Positions 11,422 through 23,324 of a DNA stretch of 64,000 bases are shown here, in pieces (position 1 is the first letter of the stretch; each line of letters begins with the position of its first letter). Position numbers and translations under genes: made by a program. Source of the DNA: Bipolaris cookei (Eukaryota; Ascomycota; Dothideomycetes; Pleosporales; Pleosporaceae); contig NRSV01000051.1 of NCBI GenBank assembly GCA_002286855.1, positions 1 through 64,000 of the forward strand, read 5' to 3'. Under the pieces are notes generated by a model that saw only the letters and a list, made by a program, of their open reading frames with translations, made no database searches and was not told the origin of the DNA.

Positions 11422-13028
11422 TCATCGAGATTTTAAACTGGCGCGCTTCAGCAGGCGGCTGACTAGGTTTCCGCGTGGCTTGGGCTTAACATAGAATGCG
11501 CCTTTGGTGCCAGTCATATCGTCGCTGAAGACAAGATCCTCTAGCGCCAAAGGATCGTCTTTTTGAGGCTTGGGGCTGGACGAGGCGCCTTGCCAGCCGT
11601 ACAACTGGTCTTCGTCTGCACGAAGATCCGGACGGGTCAAGGTCATGCGCAAAGTCATCTCCCGATTTAGTTGGGCGTTTGTTGAGTTTACAGGCGATGG
11701 CATTGGTGAGTCCAGGGACAAGTTCCGGTGTGATGTTTGGCGAGAATGTATACGAAAAGAGACGCCGGTACTGGAGGGTGTGGCTGGCAATTCCATGTCG
11801 GCAACAGAGTCGGCATCTGATTCTAAGCCTTGGTTATCGTGACGTTCATCCTCGAAGAAGGACAATTGCCCATCTCTGAGAAACGTCTGCATATCCCGAC
11901 TGAACTTGCAGGCATGAGTATCAATCTGTGGTAGGTGGTAGTGCGGTGCAGCAGTGTCGGGTCTTGTTGATGATGGGAAACCGAATTCTATGGCTTCGTC
12001 AAACTTTTGAGGAGAAGCAAGGTACATGCGTAGCTTCTTCCTCGCCTCCGGGTCCTGGTAGTGAGTGGCCTCGGGGTCAAATACAGGGGAAACGGGCGTG
12101 TGGACTGGCGTGCGGCCAGTAAGAGAAGAAGATTGTGAACGTTGGTGGGGGCGAGTGTTCACACCACTAAGGAACGGAGGCCCAAAGGGAGAGGAGGATC
12201 CGCCACGGACAGGATAAGAGGTAAGGGACATTGTTCTCCTCATGTGGCGGGCGGGCATTTCCTTGGAGGTGAATATAGGAGTAGGAGTGGCCATGGTGTC
12301 GAGGTATGAAGGAGTAGTGGAGTGATCCGGGTCCTTTTCTAAGGCCGCAAAGAGGCCGCTCGGTCCGCTCAGTGGGCTTTCTGCTGACGATACTGAACGT
12401 GGTCTCAAGGAGCGTCCGCGCTCAGCAGCGTCGAGACTGGACGGCTGTGAAAAATCAAAGTTGAAGTCGTTGAAGTGTTGCTGTGCCCACTTGGAGTCTA
12501 GGTCGTCGGCAATGAAGGAATGTTCACGCCAGCCTTGAAGAAGCAACTGTTCCTCGCGCGAAAACAGTTGTTTACGGACTTTTTCGGGTAGAGAGAAGAA
12601 AAACTCAACGTCAGCGAGCGAGATGTCGTATTCGAGCACAGGCTTTTCGAGTTTGTGTCTGCGGCGTACGGCACCTAATGACAATGTGGGCCGGTGGAGT
12701 CTGGAGGAACTGGCCTGGGAAGAGCGGCCTGATGTAAGCTCATCTAAGGCCTGCCGTTGGATCTGCAGACGCTCCAGGGACGAAAAGTACTTTCTCCTAG
12801 AAGGGGACTGATTAGCGACGACATTCTCAAGGGTGTTCTCATGCTACTGCAAGGTACAGCCATTCATGGTGGGAGGTGGGTATCGGTATCTGCACGTGAT
12901 ATATGCGCCCCTATCACACTGGCGAGCCAATCACAAACGGTTAGTTGCACTTACTGGACCGAATTGGGCAGCGCCTCGAACTCCGCCTGTGGGAGAGGCA
13001 GCGTAGTGCTTCTGGGTTTGCTCCTCAT
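11422..13028 (-). CDS. Uncharacterised 482-aa Ser/Pro-rich protein
   Basis: The long frame has no ATG at its start. It is completed by an upstream exon (13028-12955, MRSKPRSTTLPLPQAEFEAL) joined across a 158-nt intron (donor GTAAGT, acceptor TTCTAG) to the second exon at 12796-11422. The junction reads ALPNSVQRKYFSSLERLQ without a phase problem. Residues 15-130 look folded and charged (for example FFFSLPEKVRKQLFSREEQ). From there the protein is rich in Ser, Pro and Arg and likely disordered, with many SP/TP sites. The C terminus is basic (NLVSRLLKRASLKSR). There is no signal peptide, membrane segment or domain that I recognise. Phosphoregulation is plausible from composition only. Confidence 0.75.
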
Positions 13029-14321
13029 GGCGTCGGCTCGAATAGTCGGAATGGGCGATAGCGCTGTCGTCGGTTTGGAGTCAGGGACAAGAGACATTCA
13101 GTCAAGGGGTGATGATGTTTGTGGATGACAGGGGATGCTCCGAGGCCGCCCTGGGCACGGTGAGGCAACTGGGCCGGCTGTGAAAGGTGGTGTGTAAAAG
13201 TACTATGTAAGTATTGTCTGTGTGTGTATGCAAGTATGCTAGGCATTCAATGGCGGGCCGGAAGGCTATCCGAGGTGGAAACAAGGACCAGGCTGAGGAT
13301 GTTGAAGAAAAAGAAAGGAACTATATGGAGCGCAAGAGGGTAGCAGTGCAGAGGCAGAGCAGGCCAGAGCAGGCCAGAGCAGCAGAGCTCTAGTGAGGCA
13401 GCGTGGTTACGACAGATGCACCGGGTAGGCGGGAGCATATTGGGTGACGGGATGCCACATGTGCAGCTAAGGCAGCGGTGCAGCAGCCTCCTGTCCTGTC
13501 CACCTCGCTCACGGACCTTGGTAGAGCCGTGGTGGTTCTTCCGAGAGTCAATCCACAGCTCGGAGTCTCTGCAACTCTCTGCTCTCCACCATTGGCCTTC
13601 GCTGTTTCAGAGCCGCCGTCTCCACCCTCCGACTGCTAGTGGGCCTTGCGGCGCTCCTAGCGTGCGACACACCGCATGGCCGCACATATACCCGGTCCAT
13701 GGGATCGCGCACCAGCTAGCCTTTGTCCATGGCTCCCGTATGATGTACGTCCAGAGCATGCGTATTTGCTTCTGGAATATTGCCTGCTGACCGCCCGCCC
13801 GCTGGCACAACTTTGCTGCCGCACGTCCCGTGCAACGTCCCGGCCATGCGCTGTGCAACATGGCGCAAAACAAAGCAGTACAAAGCAGTCGTCTGGCCGC
13901 TGGCTGATTCACTGCAGCACTAAGCTGGTTGCTGACGCTAGTGTTGTGGCATGCAATATCCAAATGTGAATGTAAGTAAGTAGAGAAAATACACTATACA
14001 ACAACAAAGGAAAGGGTATCTCAAGAGAAGCGCCTCCGCTACCCGCCGTCATCGGCCAACCGCCAGCCTCCAACCGCCAGTCTGAACATCCTCAGTTCGC
14101 CAGCAATCATGTACATCGGCACATACCCCGCCATGCCACCCCCAAGCACTATAAAGTGGACTTTTCACACTTGTCCTTAGCCTACCCAACAGCCTGCACC
14201 CCGCCCTGTTCCGGCCCCAACCACTCCTTCCCACATACATACCCACCTCCACCGTGCACATCCACCTTGCTTGCTTGTCAAAGACCCCCCCTTGTCTATA
14301 GGTAACTGCGTATCCCTCTCC
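13029..14321. other. Intergenic region upstream of the 482-aa protein gene
   Basis: 1.3 kb. On the minus strand the first 400 bp are pyrimidine-rich and probably include the 5' UTR and promoter of the 482-aa protein gene. A short direct repeat (AGGCCAGAGC twice, plus partial copies) lies at about 13350-13385, and CAAAGCAGT is repeated at about 13870-13890. No coding region is supported. Confidence 0.45.
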
Positions 14322-16625
14322 TCAAGCTCCTGCAATGTCATCTACACGTGACACGTCAGTACAAGGTCCACTTGCTACAGCCACACCAAAACACTCACAG
14401 TAATACTCGTCATCCAGCCCTTCGCGGCTAGGGAGCATTGGTTCCTCCAGCCCTACATCCTCATACCGTACGTTCAGCAGCCGAATCTTTAGCCCATAAC
14501 CTCCGATAAATGTCACAAGTTTGTTGGTATTCGCCGTAATTGGCTGTTGGTTGAGAAGCATCAGCAGCCCATCAAGCCACTCGGAAGCAAGGGTATGGCT
14601 TTGAGGGTGCAGATGCAACAGTACTGTTTCTTTGCGTCCTGCACCCGACCCACTCGACGTCTGCCGCGCATGATTGGATAGAGCCATGTACCCGTGGATC
14701 GTGATTTTGGTCGATGTCGACGCCCGCTCATGGCCTGGCAGCGTCCTCACCGTACTGTCAGACGATGCCGTCGACGGGGCCGAGGCCGAGACATTGCTCA
14801 CAACCGACGAGACAATGGACAGATCGACTGTTGATTTCTGTGTCAGCCACCGCGAAAATGCAACTGGGCCTTGGAATGCACCTAGTGGAGCGTGTAATAC
14901 TTACTCTTTTCGTGCAGGGCATCTAATTTCGGCTCTGTCGCCGTCTTTTCGTTAAAGTCAGCGTAGTGCAGGTATCGCCGGTTGTGTGACAGTCGAACAA
15001 AGCGCCACGACGAAGGGACTGCACGGTTGCCAGCTACTGGGCCGGTGTTTGTGCCGAAGTCTGCTCCCATTGGGAACCATGCGCCTTGAAGCAAGCATCT
15101 TATACGTTGCTCTTTAACAAACTGTAGCGCCTCGTGATTGAGCTCGTCGCGAACTTGGCTGTTGAGTGTTAGCTTGGCACGGCAGACAACAGGCAAACTG
15201 CATACCGCAGGTGATGGCCCCATGCATCTTCATACGTCAGTTCAAGCACCTCCATTTGCAATTCTCGCAGCCGCTTGAGCTCAAACTCTGCCAGCTCCTC
15301 TTCAATTTCCTTGACATCTTTCATTCGTGGTGCCTGCCCGACCACCTGTTCAATCAAAATGCGAATCAGTTCCTCAATCTTTTCAAAGTCTTCAATCTGC
15401 GCGCCTGCTGCTTTCCACAGTCGGATGAAGGCATTCAGACCACTCGTGTGTAACCTAGACCAATGCAGCAACAGAGGCTTGAATGCGCGGTCAAAGTTGG
15501 CCCGCGAGTCGGTATGGCGAAGAGACTCAACGTCATCCAATTTATCCACTTCAAAATGCTCATATAAGGTTTGTGTGACCGAAAGACTCGCCCGAGCAAT
15601 CGGACATCGTTGCTCAGCTGGCTCGGCCGACTGCTCCAGTAAAAGTTTCTGAAAGCCATCTTCGTTTTTATAAACAAAGTCGGTAATGTCCATAAGCCCC
15701 AAGAATCCAGTCCCGTTGAACTCCCATGCCGGCGACTCCGTCTCGAAACCCAACCGGCTCCATTTTTCCGAATGATGCTTCTTGCTTCCTTTTGGATCTG
15801 ACGATGACCTATCTGGTTGACTCGCAGTGTGTAGACCCCGAATAGCCCTTCGATGATCAGGATTTTCCAGATCCACCCTTTCTTCCCTCCAATTCCTCAG
15901 CAATGTCTTGGTCAATGTCTGAAAGTCTAACAACGGGTGAGCCAGGTCCTGTATTGCGGTACTCTGCATGAGCCCATACACGCTCTTGATCACGCCCAGC
16001 TCCTGGAGCTGCTTTATGAACTTGGGCCATTCGAAAGCGGCATCGTTTGCAATGGCGTCGCGCATCAACGCATTGATAAGTTGGAGGGAGTTTGCACAGA
16101 GCGCATGGTCGGCCGACGTAATTTTCTCAACCAAGGATGATAGGAACTGGGGTTGGGCGTCGACAGCTGGCTTGAGGCGCTGGAAGCCTGTAGTGCCCGA
16201 ATGAGAGCTTCGGTGCGAGGGATGACCAACGATTACGGCGAGGACTGACATGGCGCCTCGGTTGACATTGACAAGTGGTTGTGCGACGACAAGGTCGACT
16301 ATCTATTGTGCACTGGTTAGATGTGCTCACGCACAACAGTCTGTCCTCTCTGACTTACTCTTGCAATCAAATCATCCGTGACATGGTCCCATCCTTTGTC
16401 CAGCTCGAGCAGGCGGGCCAAAGAGGTGAGACAATAGGCCAGTGTGTTTCCGGTCGAATGCAGGGCCAGGAAGCGCAGCTTGGGCAGACCCCCTTCGTAG
16501 ATGAAGACATCAGCGAATGAAGGGTCGCCGATGGCATTCTGGAGTTTGAAGACGGCCATTTTGCGCACCGACTCCTCCTCCGCGCCGAGTCGGGCGACCA
16601 ATTCAGAGACATTGACGCTGTCCAT
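14322..16625 (-). CDS. ELMO/CED-12 family protein (Rac GEF partner)
   Basis: 688 aa from five exons: 16625-16359, 16302-15206, 15158-14905, 14827-14399, 14341-14322. The N-terminal part is helical and repeat-like, resembling the ELMO ARM region. The ELMO domain (about residues 225-390) is marked by GFETESPAWEFNGTGFLGL and the following MDITDFVYK. A C-terminal PH-like domain contains GAWFPMG and WRFVRLSHNRRYLHYADF. ELMO proteins bind DOCK-type exchange factors to activate Rac; fungal versions act in polarised growth and development. The last exon is only 20 nt. The intron before it (57 nt) is a multiple of three and stop-free, and spliced and unspliced forms share the same stop codon. That makes the exact C terminus the least certain part. 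Confidence 0.88.
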
Positions 16626-17240
16626 CTTCTCCAGCTTTCAGCGTGCAGGGGATCACAGTGTGGGGTATGTGGTAGTAGTGCTACGGATGGCGATGTCATG
16701 CCAATCACGCAGAGGCGGCAAACATGATATAGACGCAAGGGTGACAGGGCCGGGGATATGTGCAGGTGCTGGTTGTGCGCAAATGCTGCTGTCGTCGCTG
16801 TTCTCGTGGCCGTCGCCCGTCGCGTCGAGAGGAGCGTGAAGGAGAGGTTTGGCAGCACGTGAAGCGCGTCGTGGGGGTCAGGTCAGTCAGTCCCCTGTCG
16901 GATGCCTGATTCGGGCGCTAGTCAGGTACGCCGAGCATGTGCCTTGTTTCTAGGCACGACAACAGCCCGTCCGTTCTCTCTCTCGTCGTTGCCGTCGACT
17001 TTGTATCCAACAACATTGGGCCCAACCCTCCGTCGCTCTCTTCCCCCTCGAGACCCACATCCCGCACACTGTCTGCAGCCACTGCCTTGGCCGACACGTG
17101 TGGTGCTGTTCTCGTACCACTGTTCCTTGGTTGCATCATCGCAAGTTCCACCTCTTTTCGCCTTCAAGACTACTACTCTTTTACCTCACCGTAAAATCAT
17201 CGTCACCACCACCACAACAACAACCATCGCAACCGCCGCC
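16626..17240. promoter_or_regulatory. Divergent region, ELMO gene / Cys-rich protein gene
   Basis: 615 bp between divergent starts. A CACGTG core lies near 16856. The part just before 17241 is CA- and CT-rich and ends GCCGCCATGG, a strong initiation context. An open frame continues upstream of 17241, but its composition is that of a leader. Confidence 0.5.
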
Positions 17241-17936
17241 ATGGTATACATTACCTCTGACCTCTTCGGCCCCAGCACCGCACGCGATTGGCAACAAGAC
17301 GGCACATCTCACAATTGGCATACCATGGCCTCCGATCAGCCCGCCGCTGGCCTTGGCAAGAGAAAGCGACAAGCAGGCGACGACAGACCGCAAATATACG
17401 AACGCCCATGTACCGCCCTACACACCTCCAGCACCGAAATCTCCCCAAAGAGTATCCCACGTCAACACCGCTCATCACTGAGCCGCGACACCTCTCGACT
17501 CCACCACCCCAGTACCCCGCCATTCGACTCCAACAACCTCTCCTATGCCTTCCTCCCCTCAAAACCCCATGACTTCTCTTCAGACTGCCGTCCCATCAAA
17601 CAGCTCAAACGCTTCAGTCCTAAAGCCTCTCTCGTAAAATCAACGTCGCATCTCATGGATATCGATCTCGACGTTCAATCACCTACATGCGGGACTTCAA
17701 CACATCACGCTGTCTCCGACCTACGTTCGTGCCATGCTTGCAAGAAGGCACCCACGCGAAAGAAGGATCTGGAGAATTATCTCGACTGTAGACGCTGCAA
17801 GGGAAGGACTTGCTTCATTTGCGCGAGGCAGTGTGTAGGCTGTAGCAAGGCGATTTGTAAAAAGTGTATAGTGGAGGTGGGAGAAGAGGGGGATGCGTGG
17901 TGTTTGGATTGTTACTCGCGGACTATCAATTCTTGA
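17241..17936 (+). CDS. Uncharacterised protein with C-terminal 12-cysteine zinc-binding-like module
   Basis: 231 aa, no intron. The frame is open further upstream, but the ATG at 17241 sits in the context GCCGCCATGG, and the upstream part is low-complexity. Residues 1-150 are Ser/Pro-rich, with a GKRKRQ basic patch near 39. The last 70 residues hold twelve cysteines as CxxC-type pairs (164/167, 183/186, 191/194, 198/201, 206/209, 221/224), for example CHAC, CRRC, CFIC, CVGC, CKKC and CLDC. This suggests three zinc sites in a RING-, FYVE- or PHD-like cross-brace arrangement. The module lacks the usual His of a RING, so I do not assign ubiquitin-ligase activity. Nuclear location is possible from the basic patch. 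Confidence 0.75.
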   Translation: MVYITSDLFGPSTARDWQQDGTSHNWHTMASDQPAAGLGKRKRQAGDDRPQIYERPCTALHTSSTEISPKSIPRQHRSSLSRDTSRLHHPSTPPFDSNNLSYAFLPSKPHDFSSDCRPIKQLKRFSPKASLVKSTSHLMDIDLDVQSPTCGTSTHHAVSDLRSCHACKKAPTRKKDLENYLDCRRCKGRTCFICARQCVGCSKAICKKCIVEVGEEGDAWCLDCYSRTINS

Positions 17937-18359
17937 CCATGGAGATATTGAAAATACCCCGAGTTTGGACTTTTTCTTTTTTTTAGCCTACTTTTTCTCT
18001 ACATCTACTTGCTCATTTGATCTTTTGGCGCTGCCTTTTCGCATTCTTTACTTTGGATTTTTCTTTGTTTGTAGTTCTGTCGTACAGTGAGCGTTGCATC
18101 TTTTCTTTGGCGTTTCTAACTCATCAACGTACGGATGCATGCGATAATATGAACGATTTTCCTACACATTTTTGATATTTGACATGTAGACAGTGGGTAC
18201 GAAAATCTTCTTACATTAGGCCCCTGGTTGGAGCATAAAGCAGTCGTCAGTATAGATATGAAGTAGTAACGAGTATACAAAAAACCAACTCGAAACAATA
18301 GATTCATGTCTAGTATTGATAATTGCCATCACAAGTTACCATTATAAATTTCATCCTTT
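17937..18359. other. Convergent 3' intergenic region
   Basis: 423 bp between convergent genes, T-rich on the plus strand, consistent with two 3' UTRs. No other feature seen. Confidence 0.5.
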
Positions 18360-21300
18360 TCACTCCTCATCATCCGTATCCTTCTCTTCAACCACACTCT
18401 CCGTCTCCCCAGTCGGATATCTTCTCAACCGCGAACTCGCCCCCTCCCCATCCTCAGCCTGACTATTCTTCGTGCTGCGCCTACGACTCCTACTACTCAC
18501 AACACCAGGAAACAATTTTGGCTCCCCGCCCAAGGTGACAGAACTCGTCGAGCGTCTCAAACCCGTGTCTGGATCATCTAGTGTGGCAGATGGGGTCTGG
18601 CCATCTGCCGGCTGCTGGACTGCAGGCACAGCGTTTGGGTTGACGGTCATGCTAGTGCTGCGGTATGGACGGTCAGCGTTGCTGCCATTGTGGGCGCTGA
18701 TTGGTGACGCGGGCTGGGTTTGCGAGTTGGTTGCGTCTGCGGTGGATCCAGAGGGCTTGAGGCGGGCGACTTGAGCTGGGGGGAGCATAGAGAAGAATTG
18801 TTTGCTACCCGCAGCTGAGGCGTGCGTTGGTGACCCGGGGAACGGAACCCCTTGGAGCGATTTAGGCGTTTGGGGTACCTCGGATTGCAGGTTGGAGCTG
18901 GTTAGGTCGTGGCTGCCGGCCTGGGCTGCACGCGTGTAGCGATCAATCCTAGGTGGTATTAGTATGGATATCTAAGAAAAATTTCATGCACAAAACTTAC
19001 ATGGCTAGCTCTCCCATGAGAGTCTCATGTCGGAATGCCTCGCGGATGCTGGGCACATTGGATCTTGCCATGTCGTTACCCGCAACACCAGGGAGATGAT
19101 AGTTGCTGCCCAACCACTTTTGCTTGACTACATGCTCAAAGCCACTCTGCTCGACTGAATGTTTGGCCAACTCACACATATCCACAGCACTCAGCTTGTA
19201 GATCTGCGCCGCAACTGAGTACTCTTCAATCAGAGGCTCCTTGGTAAAAGCAAACTGTAGAGGATCATCCGTTGACAACGAGACGTTCAGACCTCGTCTG
19301 AAGTAGCTCATGAACGGGTTTCGCTCATACGCCAGGAAGAGCGCGTTGTTGCTGAGAGGCGACATGGCCACACCAATCTGCTCAAGGTAGAAAATGTATT
19401 GGAGAAAAGGCACCTTTCGGAGCAATAAGCCGTGGCTGATACTGTGGCAGCAAAGAACCGCTGCAGCCAAATGATCGGTATCACCAGCCTCACCACAGTG
19501 CGGACGGAGGAGGAATGTGTTAAAGCCCCGCTGTTTTCTCCAGACGTTAAGTGACGACATGTTGGCAAACAGATAGTACATCCAGTAGCTGTACGGCGGG
19601 TTCTGCTTGGTAGACCACTCGCTCGGGAACGGGAATTTCTTGTACACGCGGCGCTCGACTTTGCTTTCGTCGTCAACACTATCAAAGCCAATAACCCTCT
19701 GCAAGAAGATGTGGAGCTTGGGGTGACTTGAAGGGTCTTTGGTGACTTCAAACAGAGGCTGGAATACATTTACGATAACTTGCTGGAAGTTATCCATTAG
19801 ACCAGTTGCCTTGTACACATCAAACAGGCGCGGAACTTGAATCAGCCATCTAACATTGGGCGAGAAGAGCTTATTGTCAACAACCCAAGCCGCAAGTTTG
19901 TCCCACTCGTCAATGTCTCGGCCGTAGATAGAAATGCGCCATTCTACGAACTGGTACTTGCTCGCCTCGAGATCGGAGATGACTTCTTTGGTGATTTCAG
20001 CCAAATAGCGGCCTTTGACAAAGTTGTCCGTCTTCAGGAAGATGGTTCTTAAACGCGATTCACCAATTGGGTTGTACTTCAAGTTGAACTTGTCAAAGCG
20101 GTGGAATGAATCGGTATGGGCCTGTATGGTTAGCATCGTCGTAACAAAAATGTCAAGTCGTTACTTACATGCATATCAAGTGTGTCGATACTCAGATCGT
20201 ATGCCGTCAAGTTGATGGACTCAAATACTTCCCTTAGTGTAAGATGCTTGCCATCACGGTACAGTACTACCTCGTCAGGAGACTTCTTCATCTTCGACTT
20301 GATAAAGCGCAGCAGATGCTTCTGGTTCATGCATGCCGAATGATGCACGTGCGTATCAACCTTTCGTACATTGTAAAAGTCTCTGTGGGGCACTTTCTTG
20401 GTATCGGCTGTCTCTTGATACTCGTTGAGCAAATAGTAAAGATTGAACTTTCCTTCGAGGTATTGGAGACGGCGGAAGGCGAAACTTTTGCTGGGCCCAT
20501 CGGAGGATATCTCCAGAATAGAATCAAGATCAATGTAAAATTCGCGCAACGTCGGAATTGCAATGATGGGTGTATCAAGCTCGGCGGATTTAGCAGTCTC
20601 GTATACTTGGTACACACCACTGTCGTCAAGCCGGAACGACATCTCACCAGGACCGGGCACGGGAAGGCACTCTTCCAAGTGGAAATCTTCGCCGATGTTG
20701 GTACCCATTTTGCGAGGTGGCTTATGCATCTCATTCGGCTCTAGAATACCGCTATTTTGCATGCTGCTAGCTGCATTGCGACGCTCTTTGGAGGTATCAT
20801 TCCACACAGGTTCTGGAGGAGATGGGTAAATGCGCCAAGCTGGGTCATCTTTGGGATTGTCGAAGGAGCGTTGCAGCGATAAGCGGATGTACTTGTGGCG
20901 CAGATCGAGCACCTTTTGAATGTTTGCGTAGATGGAGCTGAGCTCAGCAGTGATGCTGGAATCAGACATTGCGAATCCTCCCGCCCCTGTTCCAACGCCT
21001 ATGCCTGCGCCTGCACCGTGGATCCCTTGTTCAGCCAGAAGAGGCTTGTGTTCATGAGGAAGGTTGGGATGTTGGCCATGCGATCGGGCCTGTTGATCAG
21101 CCTGGAGGAAATGGTCGGTCTCATCGTGGGCGCCTATAGGGTCAGGGGTTTGCTGGGTCATGTGCCGACGAGGTTCATGCGACTGCTCTGCGTGTGACGA
21201 GCCGATGGGTATGTAGGGCCGTTGGACATGGTTCACATGGCTGACATTGCTCTTCCGCGAGCGAGTACTCTCGGCCCTGCTGAAAAAGTCGACACCGTCA

Positions 21301-21756
21301 GTGCCGCCAAAATTGGCAGGGAATGTCTTTGCGCGCATGGCGGGGCTGTGCATATCTGCTTGGGGGCCACTGTGTTGTGTCTCGAGCTGATGCCTCTGAT
21401 AGAACTGCTTGGCTTCGGTGTGGCTCATTTGCTTCTCAGCAGTGTAGTCGTAGAAGGCAGTCCGGCGCTGTTTGTCGCGGGGGAGTATGCCGTCATCGTC
21501 GTCTTCCATGCTGGGGCCGGCACCTCGCTGCGATGCTGAAGTCGCACCATAATTGGTTTTTGTACGCCCGCTGCCGCCAGCCTCTGTGTCCGAGTCATCT
21601 AGATCGAGCTCGTCTTCCTCTGACGAAATTATATGATCGTCGTGGGCAAGACCAAAGTCTGGTGACGCATCTGCGTCGGCAGAGAATGCTCCTGCAGGAC
21701 ACATTAGTATGGTTGGGTAAGAGATGGAAAGGTCAGCGAGGGCTACCTTTTAGCAT
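18360..21756 (-). CDS. AMD1: AMP deaminase
   Basis: 1080 aa from four exons: 21756-21747, 21691-20169, 20121-19001, 18948-18360. The first exon contributes only ATGCTAAAAG; its intron ends in a TACTAAT branch site and CTGCAG acceptor, giving [17 protein letters not shown]. The catalytic part starts with the metal-binding HVH at about residues 451-453 ([19 protein letters not shown]). It continues with RPHCGEAGD (about 717-725) and [10 protein letters not shown] with the paired Asp near 796-797, the standard AMP deaminase signatures. The N-terminal 280 residues and the C-terminal 190 are low-complexity and probably regulatory. The enzyme converts AMP to IMP and ammonia in the cytosol, balancing adenine nucleotides. 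It is divergent from the RRM gene across 483 bp. Confidence 0.95.
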
Positions 21757-22239
21757 GGTGGCATTGGAGGATGGAAGTTGTGAATGTTGGGGTGGACGCA
21801 GAGCTGCGAACAAGACTCACACACAAGCAACGCGCATCGGACCCCGCCGACCAGTCGCCTTGCCCCGTGCCATTATGTTAAATATGGACTCGATGACTAT
21901 TGCATACCACACCTACTCCTAGCGGCATGGCGAGAAGGACTGAGCAAAAAGACATGGAGGCTGCACGCAGGCATGATTGCACTCGGGCACGTCTACCATG
22001 GCCATGTGCACATAAATACTGCGTATGGACTAATTCGCTAGGCCCCTCACCCTCGGCTTGCAATGTTGTCGGCGGGGGAAACTCGACCATACCATGTCTG
22101 TCGCTCGCCCTAGCTAGGATCGACGCTGCACCACGTGATCGATATCTAGCGCGGGACTACCATGCATGTCCAAAAATTTACTGCATGTCGACCTCTGGAA
22201 TTCCGAGTGACTATCGCCAGCCTCTGTCCAATCGCCACC
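21757..22239. promoter_or_regulatory. Divergent promoter region, AMD1 / RRM gene
   Basis: 483 bp between divergent starts, with a CCACGTGATC element at 22131-22140. Short upstream ATGs exist on both sides. No independent gene is visible. Confidence 0.5.
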
Positions 22240-23324
22240 ATGTAAGACATCTCCATACAGCACATTGACCATGAATACTTACCAGCCATGAAGGTTTCTC
22301 CTCCGCCGTGCTGCCGCCCGCGCCATCAGTGCCTCGCCCTCCAAGGCGTACCTGGTACAGCCGCGCTCCATTACTACTCTCACACCCTCGGCATTCCGCC
22401 CAAGGCAGCAACAGTGGTCAATTGCCTCTTTCCAACGGAGATTCGCTAGCGATGATGTGTCAAAAACCGATTCGGCTGAGGCTGCTGCCGCAGAAGCCTC
22501 CGAGAACTTTGCCCAAACAGCAGCAGAGGCGCCTGTCGAGGATAACCTGACACCCGCACAACAAGAGGCACAGGCAGAACCCACCAACAAGTCTGCCACT
22601 GTCGGCGCAGATGCGCTCGAGGCTGCCGCCAAATCTAGCCAGACCAGCCCGCGGGGCAAGAGGGAACGAACACCCAAGAATATTGAGCCCCACAATGTGC
22701 TATATATTGGCAACCTCTACTACGAAGTTACCCCAGACCAGCTGAAGCGTGTCTTCTCTCGCTTTGGTGATATTGAGAGTGTCAAGATCGTCTACGATAA
22801 CCGGGGTCTAAGCAGAGGGTAATATTCTCCACCCCAAATGGCCCAACATTGACTCACGCCGTTTGTTTAGTTTCGCCTATGTCGAATACAAGAACGTTAG
22901 TGATGCACAGGCTGCTATTGAAAACCTCGATATGCAGGTGTTTGAGGGCCGCAACCTTGTCGTTCAGTTCCACTCGCCCAAGTATCAGCAGACAAAGGCC
23001 CGCGGCTCCAATGGCAACTTCGAGCCCAACCCTCCGTCCAAGACGCTCTTTATCGGCAACATGTCGTTTGAGATGTCAGACAAGGACCTCAACGACCTCT
23101 TCCGCGACATTCGCAACGTCTTGGATGTACGCGTTGCCATTGACAGGAGAACCGGCCAACCGCGAGGCTTTGCTCATGCAGACTTCATCGACGTGGCCAG
23201 CGCCACCCGTGCCAGAGAAGTCCTCAAGGAGAAGGTCATCTACGGCAGGCAACTCCGCGTCGATTTCAGCAAATCCAACATACAGACACAACGCGAGAAG
23301 CGCCAGGATTCGTTTCAGGAATAG
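22240..23324 (+). CDS. Mitochondrial-type RNA-binding protein with two RRMs
   Basis: 326 aa in the model 22240-22241, 22294-22818, 22871-23324. The coding frame runs upstream into FLLRRAAARAISAS without an ATG. The only start in strong context (CGCCACCATG at 22240) is followed at once by GTAAGA, a consensus donor, and a 52-nt intron ending in AAG restores the frame. The start codon would then be AT from exon 1 and G from exon 2. The N terminus is Arg/Ala/Ser-rich without acidic residues up to RRFASDD near residue 54, a good mitochondrial presequence. RRM1 has LYIGNLYYEV and RGFAYVEY; RRM2 has LFIGNMSFEM and RGFAHADF. A role in mitochondrial RNA handling is inferred. The first exon is the uncertain part. 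Confidence 0.8.

Noticed and set aside
16902..17240. Upstream open frame fused to the Cys-rich protein
   Set aside because: Low-complexity Pro/Thr leader; the ATG at 17241 has a far better context and begins normal protein sequence.
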